From Piscicola geometra (taxonomy: Eukaryota; Annelida; Clitellata; Hirudinida; Piscicolidae): DNA of 64,000 nucleotides. The position numbers and the translations under genes were made by a program. The stretch is from positions 64,501 through 128,500 of the forward strand of contig OX030968.1 of NCBI GenBank assembly GCA_943735955.1, read 5' to 3'. Of the stretch, positions 1 to 9,215 are shown piece after piece (positions within the stretch are counted from its first letter, which is position 1; each line of letters opens with the position of its first letter). The notes beneath the pieces are model-generated. The model had not been told where the DNA came from. It searched no databases and was given only the letters and a program-made list of their open reading frames with translations.

Positions 1-670
1 GACGGTGAAGACGATGAAGACGGTGAAGACGGTGAAGACGATGAAGACGGTGAAGACGATGAAGACGGTGAAGACGAAGAAGACGATGAAGACGATGAAG
101 ACGATGAAGACGGTGAAGACGGTGAAGACGGTGAAGACAATGAAGACGATGAAGACGATGAAGACGGTGAAGACGGTGAAGACGGTGAAAACGATGAAGA
201 CGATGAAGACGATGAAGACGGTGAAGACGGTGAAGACGGTGAAGACGGTGAAGACGGTGAAGACAGTGAAGACGGTGAAGACGATGAAGACGAACGATGA
301 AGACGATGAAGACGGTGAAGACGATGAAGACGGTGAAGACGATGAAGACGGTGAAGACGGTGAAGACGATGAAGACGATGAAGACGGTGAAGACGATGAA
401 GACGGTGAAGACGGTGAAAACGATGAAGACGATGAAGACGGTGAAGACGGTGAAGACGGTGAAGACGATGAAGACGATAAAGACAGTGAATACGATGAAG
501 ACGATGAAGACGGTGAAGGCGATGAAGACGGTGAAGACGGTGAAGACGGTGAAGACGGTGAAGACGATGAAGACGATGAAGACGGTGAAGACGGTGAAGA
601 CGATGAAGACGATGAAGACGATGAAGACGGTGAAGACGGTGAAGACGATGAAGACGATGAAGACGATGAA
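1..670 (+). repeat. Left arm of the 9-bp GAAGACGRT satellite
   Basis: Head-to-tail 9-mers GAAGACGAT and GAAGACGGT, with one 13-mer (GAAGACGAACGAT) at 286-298. Local variants include GACGAAGAAG near 73, GACAATG near 136, GAAAAC near 187 and 417, and GACAGTGAATAC near 484. The order of these variants, and of the single 13-mer, closely follows the block at about 26,560-27,060 with a few 9-bp indels, so this arm belongs to the same family as the main array. The array stops at about 670, where the sequence turns into AT-rich text (GAAAGGTGTTGG). It is truncated at the window start. Confidence 0.97.
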
Positions 671-876
671 AGGTGTTGGTTGATATAGACAGCAGTTTAA
701 ATAAAATTGTTTCAATCTTATCGTCTCTTATACGGCCTTATTTTTGTTTCACAAAAATTGAAACTCGATGTCTCACGCTAGTTAACTCTTGTATATTCTA
801 TAGGTATAGGCATGCTTCGAAACTCAAGATAATAAAGTTTCAAATGGCAACTCTTGTCAAATGAACTTATTTTGAG
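671..876. other. AT-rich unassigned sequence at the array/rDNA boundary
   Basis: A 206-bp non-repetitive stretch between the left array and the first long direct repeat. I recognise no gene in it. It contains an 18-bp element (709-726) found again at 1892-1909 with one mismatch, and a short inverted repeat (GAAACT at 819-824, AGTTTC at 836-841). Its position upstream of spacer-like and 18S sequence makes rDNA intergenic spacer the best guess, but nothing in the sequence proves that. A 63-codon open frame (673-864) lies here and is not convincing. Confidence 0.5.
709..726 (+). repeat. Short direct repeat, copy 1
   Basis: GTTTCAATCTTATCGTCT matches 17 of 18 bases at 1892-1909. The two copies lie outside the 169-bp direct repeats, one on each side. 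Some resemblance continues downstream (T-rich, ending in TTTCAC versus ATTCACC). It may be a degraded spacer subrepeat. Confidence 0.6.
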
Positions 877-1045
877 ATTTGTCTCATGATTGAACGAAAG
901 AATTTTTAAAATTTTTATTTTAAAAATTTTTCACCGGCAATGAAATTCCACGCTAGGCCGAGATCCTCGCCGCTCCGGTCGAATGCGCGAGAAAACATGC
1001 CTTCACCGGCTTGGGTCCCATTGAAATGCGATTATAATCTGTAAA
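877..1045 (+). repeat. 169-bp direct repeat, copy 1 (spacer-like)
   Basis: Starts ATTTGTCTCATGATTGAACG and ends ATAATCTGTAAA. A near-identical 170-bp copy lies at 1622-1791. The central part (about 937-1003, rich in C and G) is identical in both; differences cluster in the A/T-run segment (about 901-930) and just after ACATGC. Copy 1 sits directly upstream of the ETS-like segment and 18S 5' end, which suggests an intergenic-spacer or ETS element. I do not recognise a known family. The sequence directly following it repeats CGATTATAA. Confidence 0.85.
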
Positions 1046-1364
1046 CGATTATAAAAAGACTGACCGATCAAATATTTTGAGCTCGAAACGAGTTTCTCAA
1101 AAAGCACGTTGAACGTTTGTTATTCCCCACTGGCCTGATGCGCTGCTTATTCGCTTAAGATAGGCTAACCGTTCAAGGGGACGTCTATTAGCGGCAATAA
1201 GCGCGTGATCTCCTATCATCATCACTCGATCTCGGTAAAGCAGAGATTCGAAGCTGATAAATTATCTACGATATAGCCGCTTTTACGAGCGGCGACGACT
1301 ATCGAAGGCGACTAGAAGACTCGTCGACTTTAGGCCAGCGACGCTAGTCTTCTTTCTCGTGTAT
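1046..1364 (+). other. Probable 5' external transcribed spacer of rDNA
   Basis: About 320 bp of unique sequence ending exactly where the 18S rRNA 5' end begins (1365). In rDNA units the 5' ETS occupies this position, and nothing here looks protein-coding. It has several inverted repeats: CTCG-AAA-CGAG near 1082, GCCGC (1276-1280) with GCGGC (1289-1293), and a larger hairpin at 1314-1353. Assignment to ETS is by position only; ETS sequences evolve too fast to recognise by motif. No RNA polymerase I promoter could be identified. Confidence 0.55.
1314..1353 (+). other. Hairpin just upstream of the 18S 5' end
   Basis: AGAAGACT (1314-1321) pairs with AGTCTTCT (1346-1353), and CGTCG (1322-1326) pairs with CGACG (1339-1343). 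This gives a 13-bp stem with a 2-nt bulge (1344-1345) and a 12-nt loop. It ends 11 nt before the mature 18S start. A stable stem near the ETS/18S boundary is compatible with pre-rRNA processing, which is an inference. The 5' arm also contains the hexamer GAAGAC found in the satellite monomer, probably by chance. Confidence 0.55.
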
Positions 1365-1624
1365 TACCTGGTTGATCCTGCCAGTAGTTATATGCTTGTC
1401 TCAAAGATTCGGCTCGTGAATTTTGGTGACTCTGAAGTAATAACGGCTGATCGCACGACCTAGCGTCGGCGACAGATCTTTCAAGTGTGTGCCCTATCAA
1501 CTTTCGATGGTATGTGATATGCTTACCATGGTTGTAACGGGTAACGGGGAATCAGGGTTTGATTCCGGAGAGGGAGCATGAGAAACGGCTACCACATCCA
1601 AGGAAGGCAGCAGGCGCGCAAATT
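1365..1624 (+). rRNA. 18S rRNA, 5' fragment with internal deletion
   Basis: The start TACCTGGTTGATCCTGCCAG is the universal 5' end of eukaryotic 18S rRNA, followed by the conserved TATGCTTGTCTCAAAGATT. At 1409/1410 the text jumps to CGGCTCGTGAATTTTGGTGACTC, which in an intact gene lies roughly 150-190 nt further on. Conserved 18S then continues: ATCTTTCAAGTGTGTGCCC, CTATCAACTTTCGATGGTA, TAACGGGTAACGGGGAATCA, TCCGGAGAGGGAGCATGAGA and CAAGGAAGGCAGCAGGCGCG. It stops at CGCAAATT, where an intact gene would continue ACCCAC. Only about 260 of some 1,750-1,850 nt are present, so this cannot make a functional small-subunit RNA: it is an rDNA pseudogene or rearranged fragment. The variant text (GATTTGATTCC-like drift in a normally TTCGATTCC site, GTGTGTGCCC for GTGTCTGCCC) suggests decay. 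Taxonomic placement beyond eukaryote, probably invertebrate metazoan, is uncertain. Confidence 0.92.
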
Positions 1625-1791
1625 TGTCTCATGATTGAACGAAAGATTTTTTAAAAACTTCATTTTTAAACATTTTTCACTGGCAATGAAATTCCACGCT
1701 AGGCCGAGATCCTCGCCGCTCCGGTCGAATGCGCGAGAAAACATGCTTTAATCGGCTTGGGTCCCATTGAAACGCGATTATAATCTGTAAA
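1622..1791 (+). repeat. 170-bp direct repeat, copy 2
   Basis: Second copy of the element at 877-1045. Its first bases overlap the end of the 18S fragment: 18S CGCAAATT runs into ATTTGTCTC, so the join has a 3-4 bp microhomology (ATT). The two copies bracket the ETS-like segment plus the 18S 5' fragment, giving a layout of repeat, ETS, 18S, repeat. This could come from unequal exchange or end joining between rDNA units. A mobile insertion is less likely, because neither copy has terminal inverted repeats or coding capacity. Confidence 0.85.
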
Positions 1792-1975
1792 TTTACTCTT
1801 AATTTTCTAAGACTTTCAAGTTTTTCAACGGCATCCGCCGTCGCATCTCCTATCTCCCTCGATGACCGCTCACTTAGTGTATTAACAACTCGTTTCGATC
1901 TTATCGTCTATTTATCGTAATTAAATTTTTTTTTGCTTTATTCACCCCCCTTAGTTAAGGAAAAAGGGTAGATAT
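1792..1975. other. Unassigned sequence between repeat copy 2 and second 18S piece
   Basis: 184 bp with no recognised gene. It contains the second copy of the 18-bp element (1892-1909), a run of nine T (1926-1934) and a run of C (1945-1950). The T run could be a terminator or poly-A-type tract, but there is no transcript evidence. It interrupts what would otherwise be collinear 18S sequence. Confidence 0.5.
1892..1909 (+). repeat. Short direct repeat, copy 2
   Basis: GTTTCGATCTTATCGTCT, 17 of 18 bases identical to 709-726. See that entry for interpretation. Confidence 0.6.
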
Positions 1976-2037
1976 GACCCCGCAGGCAGTCTCCGGGAAA
2001 CCAAAGATTTTTGATTCCGGGGGAAGTATGGTTGCAA
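1976..2037 (+). rRNA. 18S rRNA, internal fragment fused to the satellite
   Basis: Contains CTCCGGGAAACCAAAG (from 1991) and TTCCGGGGGAAGTATGGTTG (from about 2015), the conserved core that lies around nt 1,050-1,180 of eukaryotic 18S genes, upstream of the universal AAACTTAAAGGAATTGACGG. The next expected bases after GGTTGCAA would be AGCTGAAAC; instead the satellite begins (GACGATGAAGACG). This piece has the same strand and the correct order relative to the 5' fragment at 1365-1624, so both probably descend from one 18S gene that lost its middle, gained 1625-1975, and was cut at this point. The left limit (about 1976) is a judgement; the core from 1992 on is secure. Confidence 0.85.
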
Positions 2038-2647
2038 GACGATGAAGACGATGAAGACGATGAAGACGATGAAGACGATGAAGACGGTGAAGACGATGAA
2101 GACGATGAAGACGATGAAGACGATGAAGACGATGAAGACGGTGAAGACGATGAAGACGATGAAGACGATGAAGACGATGAAGACGGTGAAGACGGTGAAG
2201 ACGGTGAAGACGATGAAGACGATGAAGACGATAAAGACGATAAAGACGGTGAATTCGGTGAAGACGGTGAAGACGATGAAGACGGTGAAGACGGTGAAGA
2301 CGGTGAAGACGATGAAGACGGTGAAGACGATGAAGACGGTGAAGACGGTGAAGACGAACGATGAAGACGATGAAGACGGTGAAGACGATGAAGACGGTGA
2401 AGACGATGAAGACGGTGAAGACGGTGAAGACGATGAAGACGGTGAAGACGGTGAAGACGGTGAAGACGATGAAGACGGTGAAGACGTTGAAGACGATGAA
2501 GACGGTGAAGACGATGAAGACGATGAAGACGGTGAAGACGGTGAAGACGATGAAGACGAACGATGAAGAAGATGAAGACGGTGAAGACGGTGAAAACGAT
2601 GAAGACGATAAAGACGGTGAAGACGGTGAAGACGGTGAAGACGAACG

Positions 2648-4940
2648 ATGAAGACGATGAAGACGGTGAAGACGATGAAGACGGTGAAGACGATGAAGAC
2701 GGTGAAGACGTTGAAGACGATGAAGACGGTGAAGACGATGAAGACGATGAAGACGGTGAAGACGGTGAAGACGATGAAGACGAACGATGAAGAAGATGAA
2801 GACGGTGAAGACGGTGAAAACGATGAAGACGATAAAGACGGTGAAGACGGTGAAGACGATGAAGACGAACGATGAAGAAGATGAAGACGGTGAAGACGGT
2901 GAAGACGATGAAGACGGTGAAGACGATGAAGACGTTGAAGACGGTGAAGACGATGAAGACGGTGAAGACGATGAAGACGGTGAAGACGATGAAGACGGTG
3001 AAGACGATGAAGACGGTGAAGACGATGAAGACGGTGAAGACGATGAAGACGATGAAGACGGTGAAGACGAACGATGAAGACGATGAAGACGGTGAAGACG
3101 ATGAAGATTGTGAAGACGATGAAGACGGTGAAGACGATGAAGACTGTGAAGACGGTGAAGACGATCGATGAAGACGGTGAAGACGGTGAAGACGATGAAG
3201 ACGATGAAGACGATGAAGACGGTGAAAACGGTGAAGACGATGAAGACGGTGAAGACGATGAAGACGATGAAGACGGTGAAGACGATGAAGACGGTGAAGA
3301 CGATGAAGACGATGAAGACGATGAAGACGGTGAAGACGGTGAAGACGGTGAAGACGGTGAAGACGGTGAAGACGGTGAAGACGGTGAAGACGATGAAGAC
3401 GATGAAGACGATGAAGACGAACGATGAAGACGATGAAGACGGTGAAGACGATGAAGACGGTGAAGACGATGAAGACGGTGAAGACGTTGAAGACGATGAA
3501 GACGGTGAAGACGATGAAGACGATGAAGACGGTGAAGACGGTGAAGACGATGAAGACGAACGATGAAGAAGATGAAGACGGTGAAGACGGTGAAAACGAT
3601 GAAGACGATAAAGACGGTGAAGACGGTGAAGACGATGAAGACGAACGATGAAGAAGATGAAGACGGTGAAGACGGTGAAGACGATGAAGACGGTGAAGAC
3701 GATGAAGACGTTGAAGACGGTGAAGACGATGAAGACGGTGAAGACGATGAAGACGGTGAAGACGATGAAGACGGTGAAGACGATGAAGACGGTGAAGACG
3801 ATGAAGACGGTGAAGACGATGAAGACGATGAAGACGGTGAAGACGAACGATGAAGACGATGAAGACGGTGAAGACGATGAAGATTGTGAAGACGATGAAG
3901 ACGGTGAAGACGATGAAGACTGTGAAGACGGTGAAGACGATCGATGAAGACGGTGAAGACGGTGAAGACGATGAAGACGATGAAGACGATGAAGACGGTG
4001 AAAACGGTGAAGACGATGAAGACGGTGAAGACGATGAAGACGATGAAGACGGTGAAGACGATGAAGACGGTGAAGACGATGAAGACGATGAAGACGATGA
4101 AGACGGTGAAGACGGTGAAGACGGTGAAGACGGTGAAGACGGTGAAGACGGTGAAGACGGTGAAGACGATGAAGACGATGAAGACGATGAAGACGAACGA
4201 TGAAGACGATGAAGACGGTGAAGACGATGAAGACGGTGAAGACGATGAAGACGGTGAAGACGTTGAAGACGATGAAGACGGTGAAGACGATGAAGACGAT
4301 GAAGACGGTGAAGACGGTGAAGACGATGAAGACGAACGATGAAGAAGATGAAGACGGTGAAGACGGTGAAAACGATGAAGACGATAAAGACGGTGAAGAC
4401 GGTGAAGACGATGAAGACGAACGATGAAGAAGATGAAGACGGTGAAGACGGTGAAGACGATGAAGACGGTGAAGACGATGAAGACGGTGAAGACGATGAA
4501 GACGGTGAAGACGATGAAGACGGTGAAGACGATGAAGACGGTGAAGACGATGAAGACGGTGAAGACGATGAAGACGATGAAGACGGTGAAGACGAACGAT
4601 GAAGACGATGAAGACGGTGAAGACGATGAAGATTGTGAAGACGATGAAGACGGTGAAGACGATGAAGACTGTGAAGACGGTGAAGACGATCGATGAAGAC
4701 GGTGAAGACGGTGAAGACGATGAAGACGATGAAGACGATGAAGACGGTGAAAACGGTGAAGACGATGAAGACGGTGAAGACGATGAAGACGATGAAGACG
4801 GTGAAGACGATGAAGACGGTGAAGACGATGAAGACGATGAAGACGATGAAGACGGTGAAGACGGTGAAGACGGTGAAGACGGTGAAGACGGTGAAGACGG
4901 TGAAGACGGTGAAGACGATGAAGACGATGAAGACGATGAA
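2648..4940 (+). repeat. 776-bp higher-order repeat, two full copies plus a partial third
   Basis: Copies start at 2648, 3424 and 4200. Within each, 13-mers are spaced 139, 85, 202, 94 and 256 bp. The first two copies look identical in every variant, including GTTGAAG, GATAAAG, GATTGTG, GACTGTG and the GATCGAT 13-mer. The third lacks 27 bp (three monomers that include GTTGAAG) and loses register at about 4940. The 139-85-202-94 sub-pattern recurs at 5947, 8694 and 31189 (with minor changes), so it is an older module. Confidence 0.85.
3139..3169 (+). repeat. Linked variant block ending in a GATCGAT 13-mer (representative)
   Basis: Three consecutive units, GAAGACTGT then GAAGACGGT then GAAGACGATCGAT. 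Nearly every GATCGAT 13-mer in the window is preceded by exactly this pair of units, so the block is inherited as one haplotype. One exception is an extra GATCGAT at about 8132, created by a short local duplication. From about 55.3 kb some copies keep GACTGT but carry GAACGAT instead. Confidence 0.8.
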
Positions 4941-5375
4941 GACGATGAAGACGGTGAAGACGATGAAGACGATGAAGACGATGAAGACGATGAAGACGAT
5001 GAAGACGGTGAAGACGGTGAAGACGGTGAAGACGATGAAGACGATGAAGACGATAAAGACGATAAAGACGGTGAATTCGGTGAAGACGGTGAAGACGATG
5101 AAGACGGTGAAGACGATGAAGACGTTGAAGACGGTGAAGACGATGAAGACGGTGAAGACGATAAAGACGGTGAAGACGATGAAGACGGTGAAGACGATGA
5201 AGACGGTGAAGACGATGAAGACGGTGAAGACGATGAAGACGATGAAGACGGTGAAGACGAACGATGAAGACGATGAAGACGGTGAAGACGATGAAGACGG
5301 TGAAGACGATGAAGACGGTGAAGACGATGAAGACGGTGAAGACGATGAAGACTGTGAAGACGGTGAAGACGATCG

Positions 5376-6470
5376 ATGAAGACGGTGAAGACGGTGAAGA
5401 CGGTGAAGACGATGAAGACGATGAAGACGGTGAAGACGGTGAAAACGGTGCAGACGATGAAGACGGTGAAGACGATGAAGACGATGAAGACGGTGAAGAC
5501 GATGAAGACGGTGAAGACGATGTAGACGATGAAGACGATGAAGACGGTGAAGACGGTGAAGACGGTGAAGACGGTGAAGACGGTGAAGACGGTGAAGACG
5601 GTGAAGACGGTGAAGACGGTGAAGACGGTGAAGACGATGAAGACGATGAAGACGATGAAGACGATGAAGACGGTGAAGACGATGAAGACGATGAAGACGA
5701 TGAAGACGATGAAGACGATGAAGACGGTGAAGACGGTGAAGACGGTGAAGACGATGAAGACGATGAAGACGATAAAGACGATAAAGACGGTGAATTCGGT
5801 GAAGACGGTGAAGACGATGAAGACGGTGAAGACGGTGAAGACGATGAAGACGGTGAAGACGATGAAGACGATGAAGACGGTGAAGATGATGAAGACGGTG
5901 AAGACGGTGAAGACGATGAAGACGGTGAAGACGGTGAAGACGAACGATGAAGACGATGAAGACGGTGAAGACGATGAAGACGGTGAAGACGATGAAGACG
6001 GTGAAGACGTTGAAGACGATGAAGACGGTGAAGACGATGAAGACGATGAAGACGGTGAAGACGGTGAAGACGATGAAGACGAACGATGAAGAAGATGAAG
6101 ACGGTGAAGACGGTGAAAACGATGAAGACGATAAAGACGGTGAAGACGGTGAAGACGATGAAGACGAACGATGAAGAAGATGAAGACGGTGAAGACGGTG
6201 AAGACGATGAAGACGGTGAAGACGATGAAGACGTTGAAGACGGTGAAGACGATGAAGACGGTGAAGACGATGAAGACGGTGAAGACGATGAAGACGGTGA
6301 AGACGATGAAGACGGTGAAGACGATGAAGACGGTGAAGACGATGAAGACGATGAAGACGGTGAAGACGAACGATGAAGACGATGAAGACGGTGAAGACGA
6401 TGAAGATTGTGAAGACGATGAAGACGGTGAAGACGATGAAGACTGTGAAGACGGTGAAGACGATCGATGA
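5376..6470 (+). repeat. ~1.1-kb block repeated at about 8,132-9,217
   Basis: Both copies begin at a GATCGAT 13-mer and share rare changes: GGTGCAGAC near 5450 and 8203, GATGTAGAC near 5522 and 8277, GAATTC at 5792 and 8539, then 13-mers at 5947/8694, 6086/8833, 6171/8918 and 6373/9120. The offset is 2,747 bp over most of the block. The first copy has two extra monomers in its GGT run, and a GAAGATGATG variant near 5885 that the second lacks. Confidence 0.8.
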
Positions 6471-8114
6471 AGACGGTGAAGACGGTGAAGACGATGAAGA
6501 CGATGAAGACGATGAAGACGGTGAAAACGGTGAAGACGATGAAGACGGTGAAGACGATGAAGACGATGAAGACGGTGAAGACGATGAAGACGGTGAAGAC
6601 GATGAAGACGATGAAGACGATGAAGACGGTGAAGACGGTGAAGACGGTGAAGACGGTGAAGACGGTGAAGACGGTGAAGACGATGAAGACGATGAAGACG
6701 ATGAAGACGATGAAGACGGTGAAGACGATGAAGACGATGAAGACGATGAAGACGATGAAGACGATGAAGACGGTGAAGACGGTGAAGACGGTGAAGACGA
6801 TGAAGACGATGAAGACGATAAAGACGATAAAGACGGTGAATTCGGTGAAGACGGTGAAGACGATGAAGACGGTGAAGACGGTGAAGACGATGAAGACGGT
6901 GAAGACGATGAAGACGGTGAAGACGGTGAAGACGAACGATGAAGACGATGAAGACGGTGAAGACGATGAAGACGGTGAAGACGATGAAGACGGTGAAGAC
7001 GATGAAGACGTTGAAGACGATGAAGACGGTGAAGACGATGAAGACGATGAAGACGGTGAAGACGGTGAAGACGATGAAGACGAACGATGAAGAAGATGAA
7101 GACGGTGAAGACGGTGAAGACGGTGAAGACGATGAAGACGATGAAGACGATGAAGACGGTGAAGACGGTGAAGACGATGAAGACGGTGAAGACGATGAAG
7201 ACGGTGAAGACGATGAAGACGGTGAAGACCATGAAGACGATGAAGACGAACGATGAAGACGGTGAAGACGGTGAAGACGGTGAAGACGGTGAAGACGGTG
7301 AAGACGGTGAAGACGATGAAGACGATGAAGACGATGAAGACGATGAAGACGATGAAGACGATGAAGACGGTGAAGACGATGGAGACGATGAAGACGATGA
7401 AGACGATGAAGACGATGAAGACGGTGAAGACGGTGAAGACGGTGAAGACGGTGAAGACGATGAAGACGATGAAGACGATAAAGACGATAAAGACGGTGAA
7501 TTCGGTGAAGACGGTGAAGACGATGAAGACGGTGAAGACGGTGAAGACGGTGAAGACGATGAAGACGGTGAAGACGATGAAGACGGTGAAGACGGTGAAG
7601 ACGAACGATGAAGACGATGAAGACGGTGAAGACGATGAAGACGGTGAAGACCATGAAGACGATGAAGACGAACGATGAAGACGGTGAAGACGGTGAAGAC
7701 GGTGAAGACGGTGAAGACGGTGAAGACGGTGAAGACGGTGAAGACGGTGAAGACGATGAAGACGATGAAGACGATGAAGACGATGAAGACGGTGAAGACG
7801 ATGAAGACGAACGATGAAGAAGATGAAGACGGTGAAGACGGTGAAGACGATGAAGACGGTGAAGACGATGAAGACGTTGAAGACGGTGAAGACGATGAAG
7901 ACGGTGAAGACGATAAAGACGGTGAAGACGATGAAGACGGTGAAGACGATGAAGACGGTGAAGACGATGAAGACGGTGAAGACGATGAAGACGATGAAGA
8001 CGGTGAAGACGAACGATGAAGACGATGAAGACGGTGAAGACGATGAAGACGGTGAAGACGATGAAGACGGTGAAGACGATGAAGACTGTGAAGACGGTGA
8101 AGACGATCGATGAA

Positions 8115-9215
8115 GACGGTGAAGACGATCGATGAAGACGGTGAAGACGGTGAAGACGGTGAAGACGATGAAGACGATGAAGACGGTGAAGACGGTGAAA
8201 ACGGTGCAGACGATGAAGACGGTGAAGACGATGAAGACGATGAAGACGGTGAAGACGATGAAGACGGTGAAGACGATGTAGACGATGAAGACGATGAAGA
8301 CGGTGAAGACGGTGAAGACGGTGAAGACGGTGAAGACGGTGAAGACGGTGAAGACGGTGAAGACGGTGAAGACGGTGAAGACGATGAAGACGATGAAGAC
8401 GATGAAGACGATGAAGACGGTGAAGACGATGAAGACGATGAAGACGATGAAGACGATGAAGACGATGAAGACGGTGAAGACGGTGAAGACGGTGAAGACG
8501 ATGAAGACGATGAAGACGATAAAGACGATAAAGACGGTGAATTCGGTGAAGACGGTGAAGACGATGAAGACGGTGAAGACGGTGAAGACGATGAAGACGG
8601 TGAAGACGATGAAGACGATGAAGACGGTGAAGACGATGAAGACGGTGAAGACGGTGAAGACGATGAAGACGGTGAAGACGGTGAAGACGAACGATGAAGA
8701 CGATGAAGACGGTGAAGACGATGAAGACGGTGAAGACGATGAAGACGGTGAAGACGTTGAAGACGATGAAGACGGTGAAGACGATGAAGACGATGAAGAC
8801 GGTGAAGACGGTGAAGACGATGAAGACGAACGATGAAGAAGATGAAGACGGTGAAGACGGTGAAAACGATGAAGACGATAAAGACGGTGAAGACGGTGAA
8901 GACGATGAAGACGAACGATGAAGAAGATGAAGACGGTGAAGACGGTGAAGACGATGAAGACGGTGAAGACGATGAAGACGTTGAAGACGGTGAAGACGAT
9001 GAAGACGGTGAAGACGATGAAGACGGTGAAGACGATGAAGACGGTGAAGACGATGAAGACGGTGAAGACGATGAAGACGGTGAAGACGATGAAGACGATG
9101 AAGACGGTGAAGACGAACGATGAAGACGATGAAGACGGTGAAGACGATGAAGATTGTGAAGACGATGAAGACGGTGAAGACGATGAAGACTGTGAAGACG
9201 GTGAAGACGATCGAT
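8115..9215 (+). repeat. ~1.1-kb block repeated 22.5 kb away (30,610-31,710)
   Basis: The 13-mers at 8132, 8694, 8833, 8918, 9120 and 9214 recur at 30627, 31189, 31328, 31413, 31615 and 31709, a constant offset of 22,495 bp. GCAGAC, GTAGAC and GAATTC (8539/31034) are kept. One difference is a GATAAAG in the right copy near 31,530. Such low divergence over this distance implies recent transfer within the array. Confidence 0.8.

Noticed and set aside
5..688. Sense open frames reading as M-K-T repeats or acidic E-D-G/D repeats, here and throughout the array
   Set aside because: Each switches from the M-K-T frame to the acidic frame or ends at a 13-mer, giving hundreds of overlapping short frames with identical text. 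Acidic repeats of this kind are a by-product of GAAGACGRT.
673..864. 63-codon open frame in the AT-rich segment
   Set aside because: It starts in the last satellite bases, has no recognisable domain, and lies in probable rDNA spacer. Its length is within chance expectation.
1926..1934. RNA polymerase III terminator (nine T)
   Set aside because: No A-box or B-box or small-RNA gene is recognisable upstream; a T run in AT-rich spacer is uninformative.
671..2037. Transposon insertion carrying 18S sequence
   Set aside because: I see no target-site duplication at 670/2038, no terminal inverted repeats, no coding sequence and no poly-A tail at the right end. The 169-bp direct repeats are internal, not terminal.
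1365..2037. Functional 18S rRNA gene
   Set aside because: Only about 320 nt of 18S sequence are present, with an internal deletion, a 351-bp interruption and loss of everything downstream of the GGTTGCAA core.
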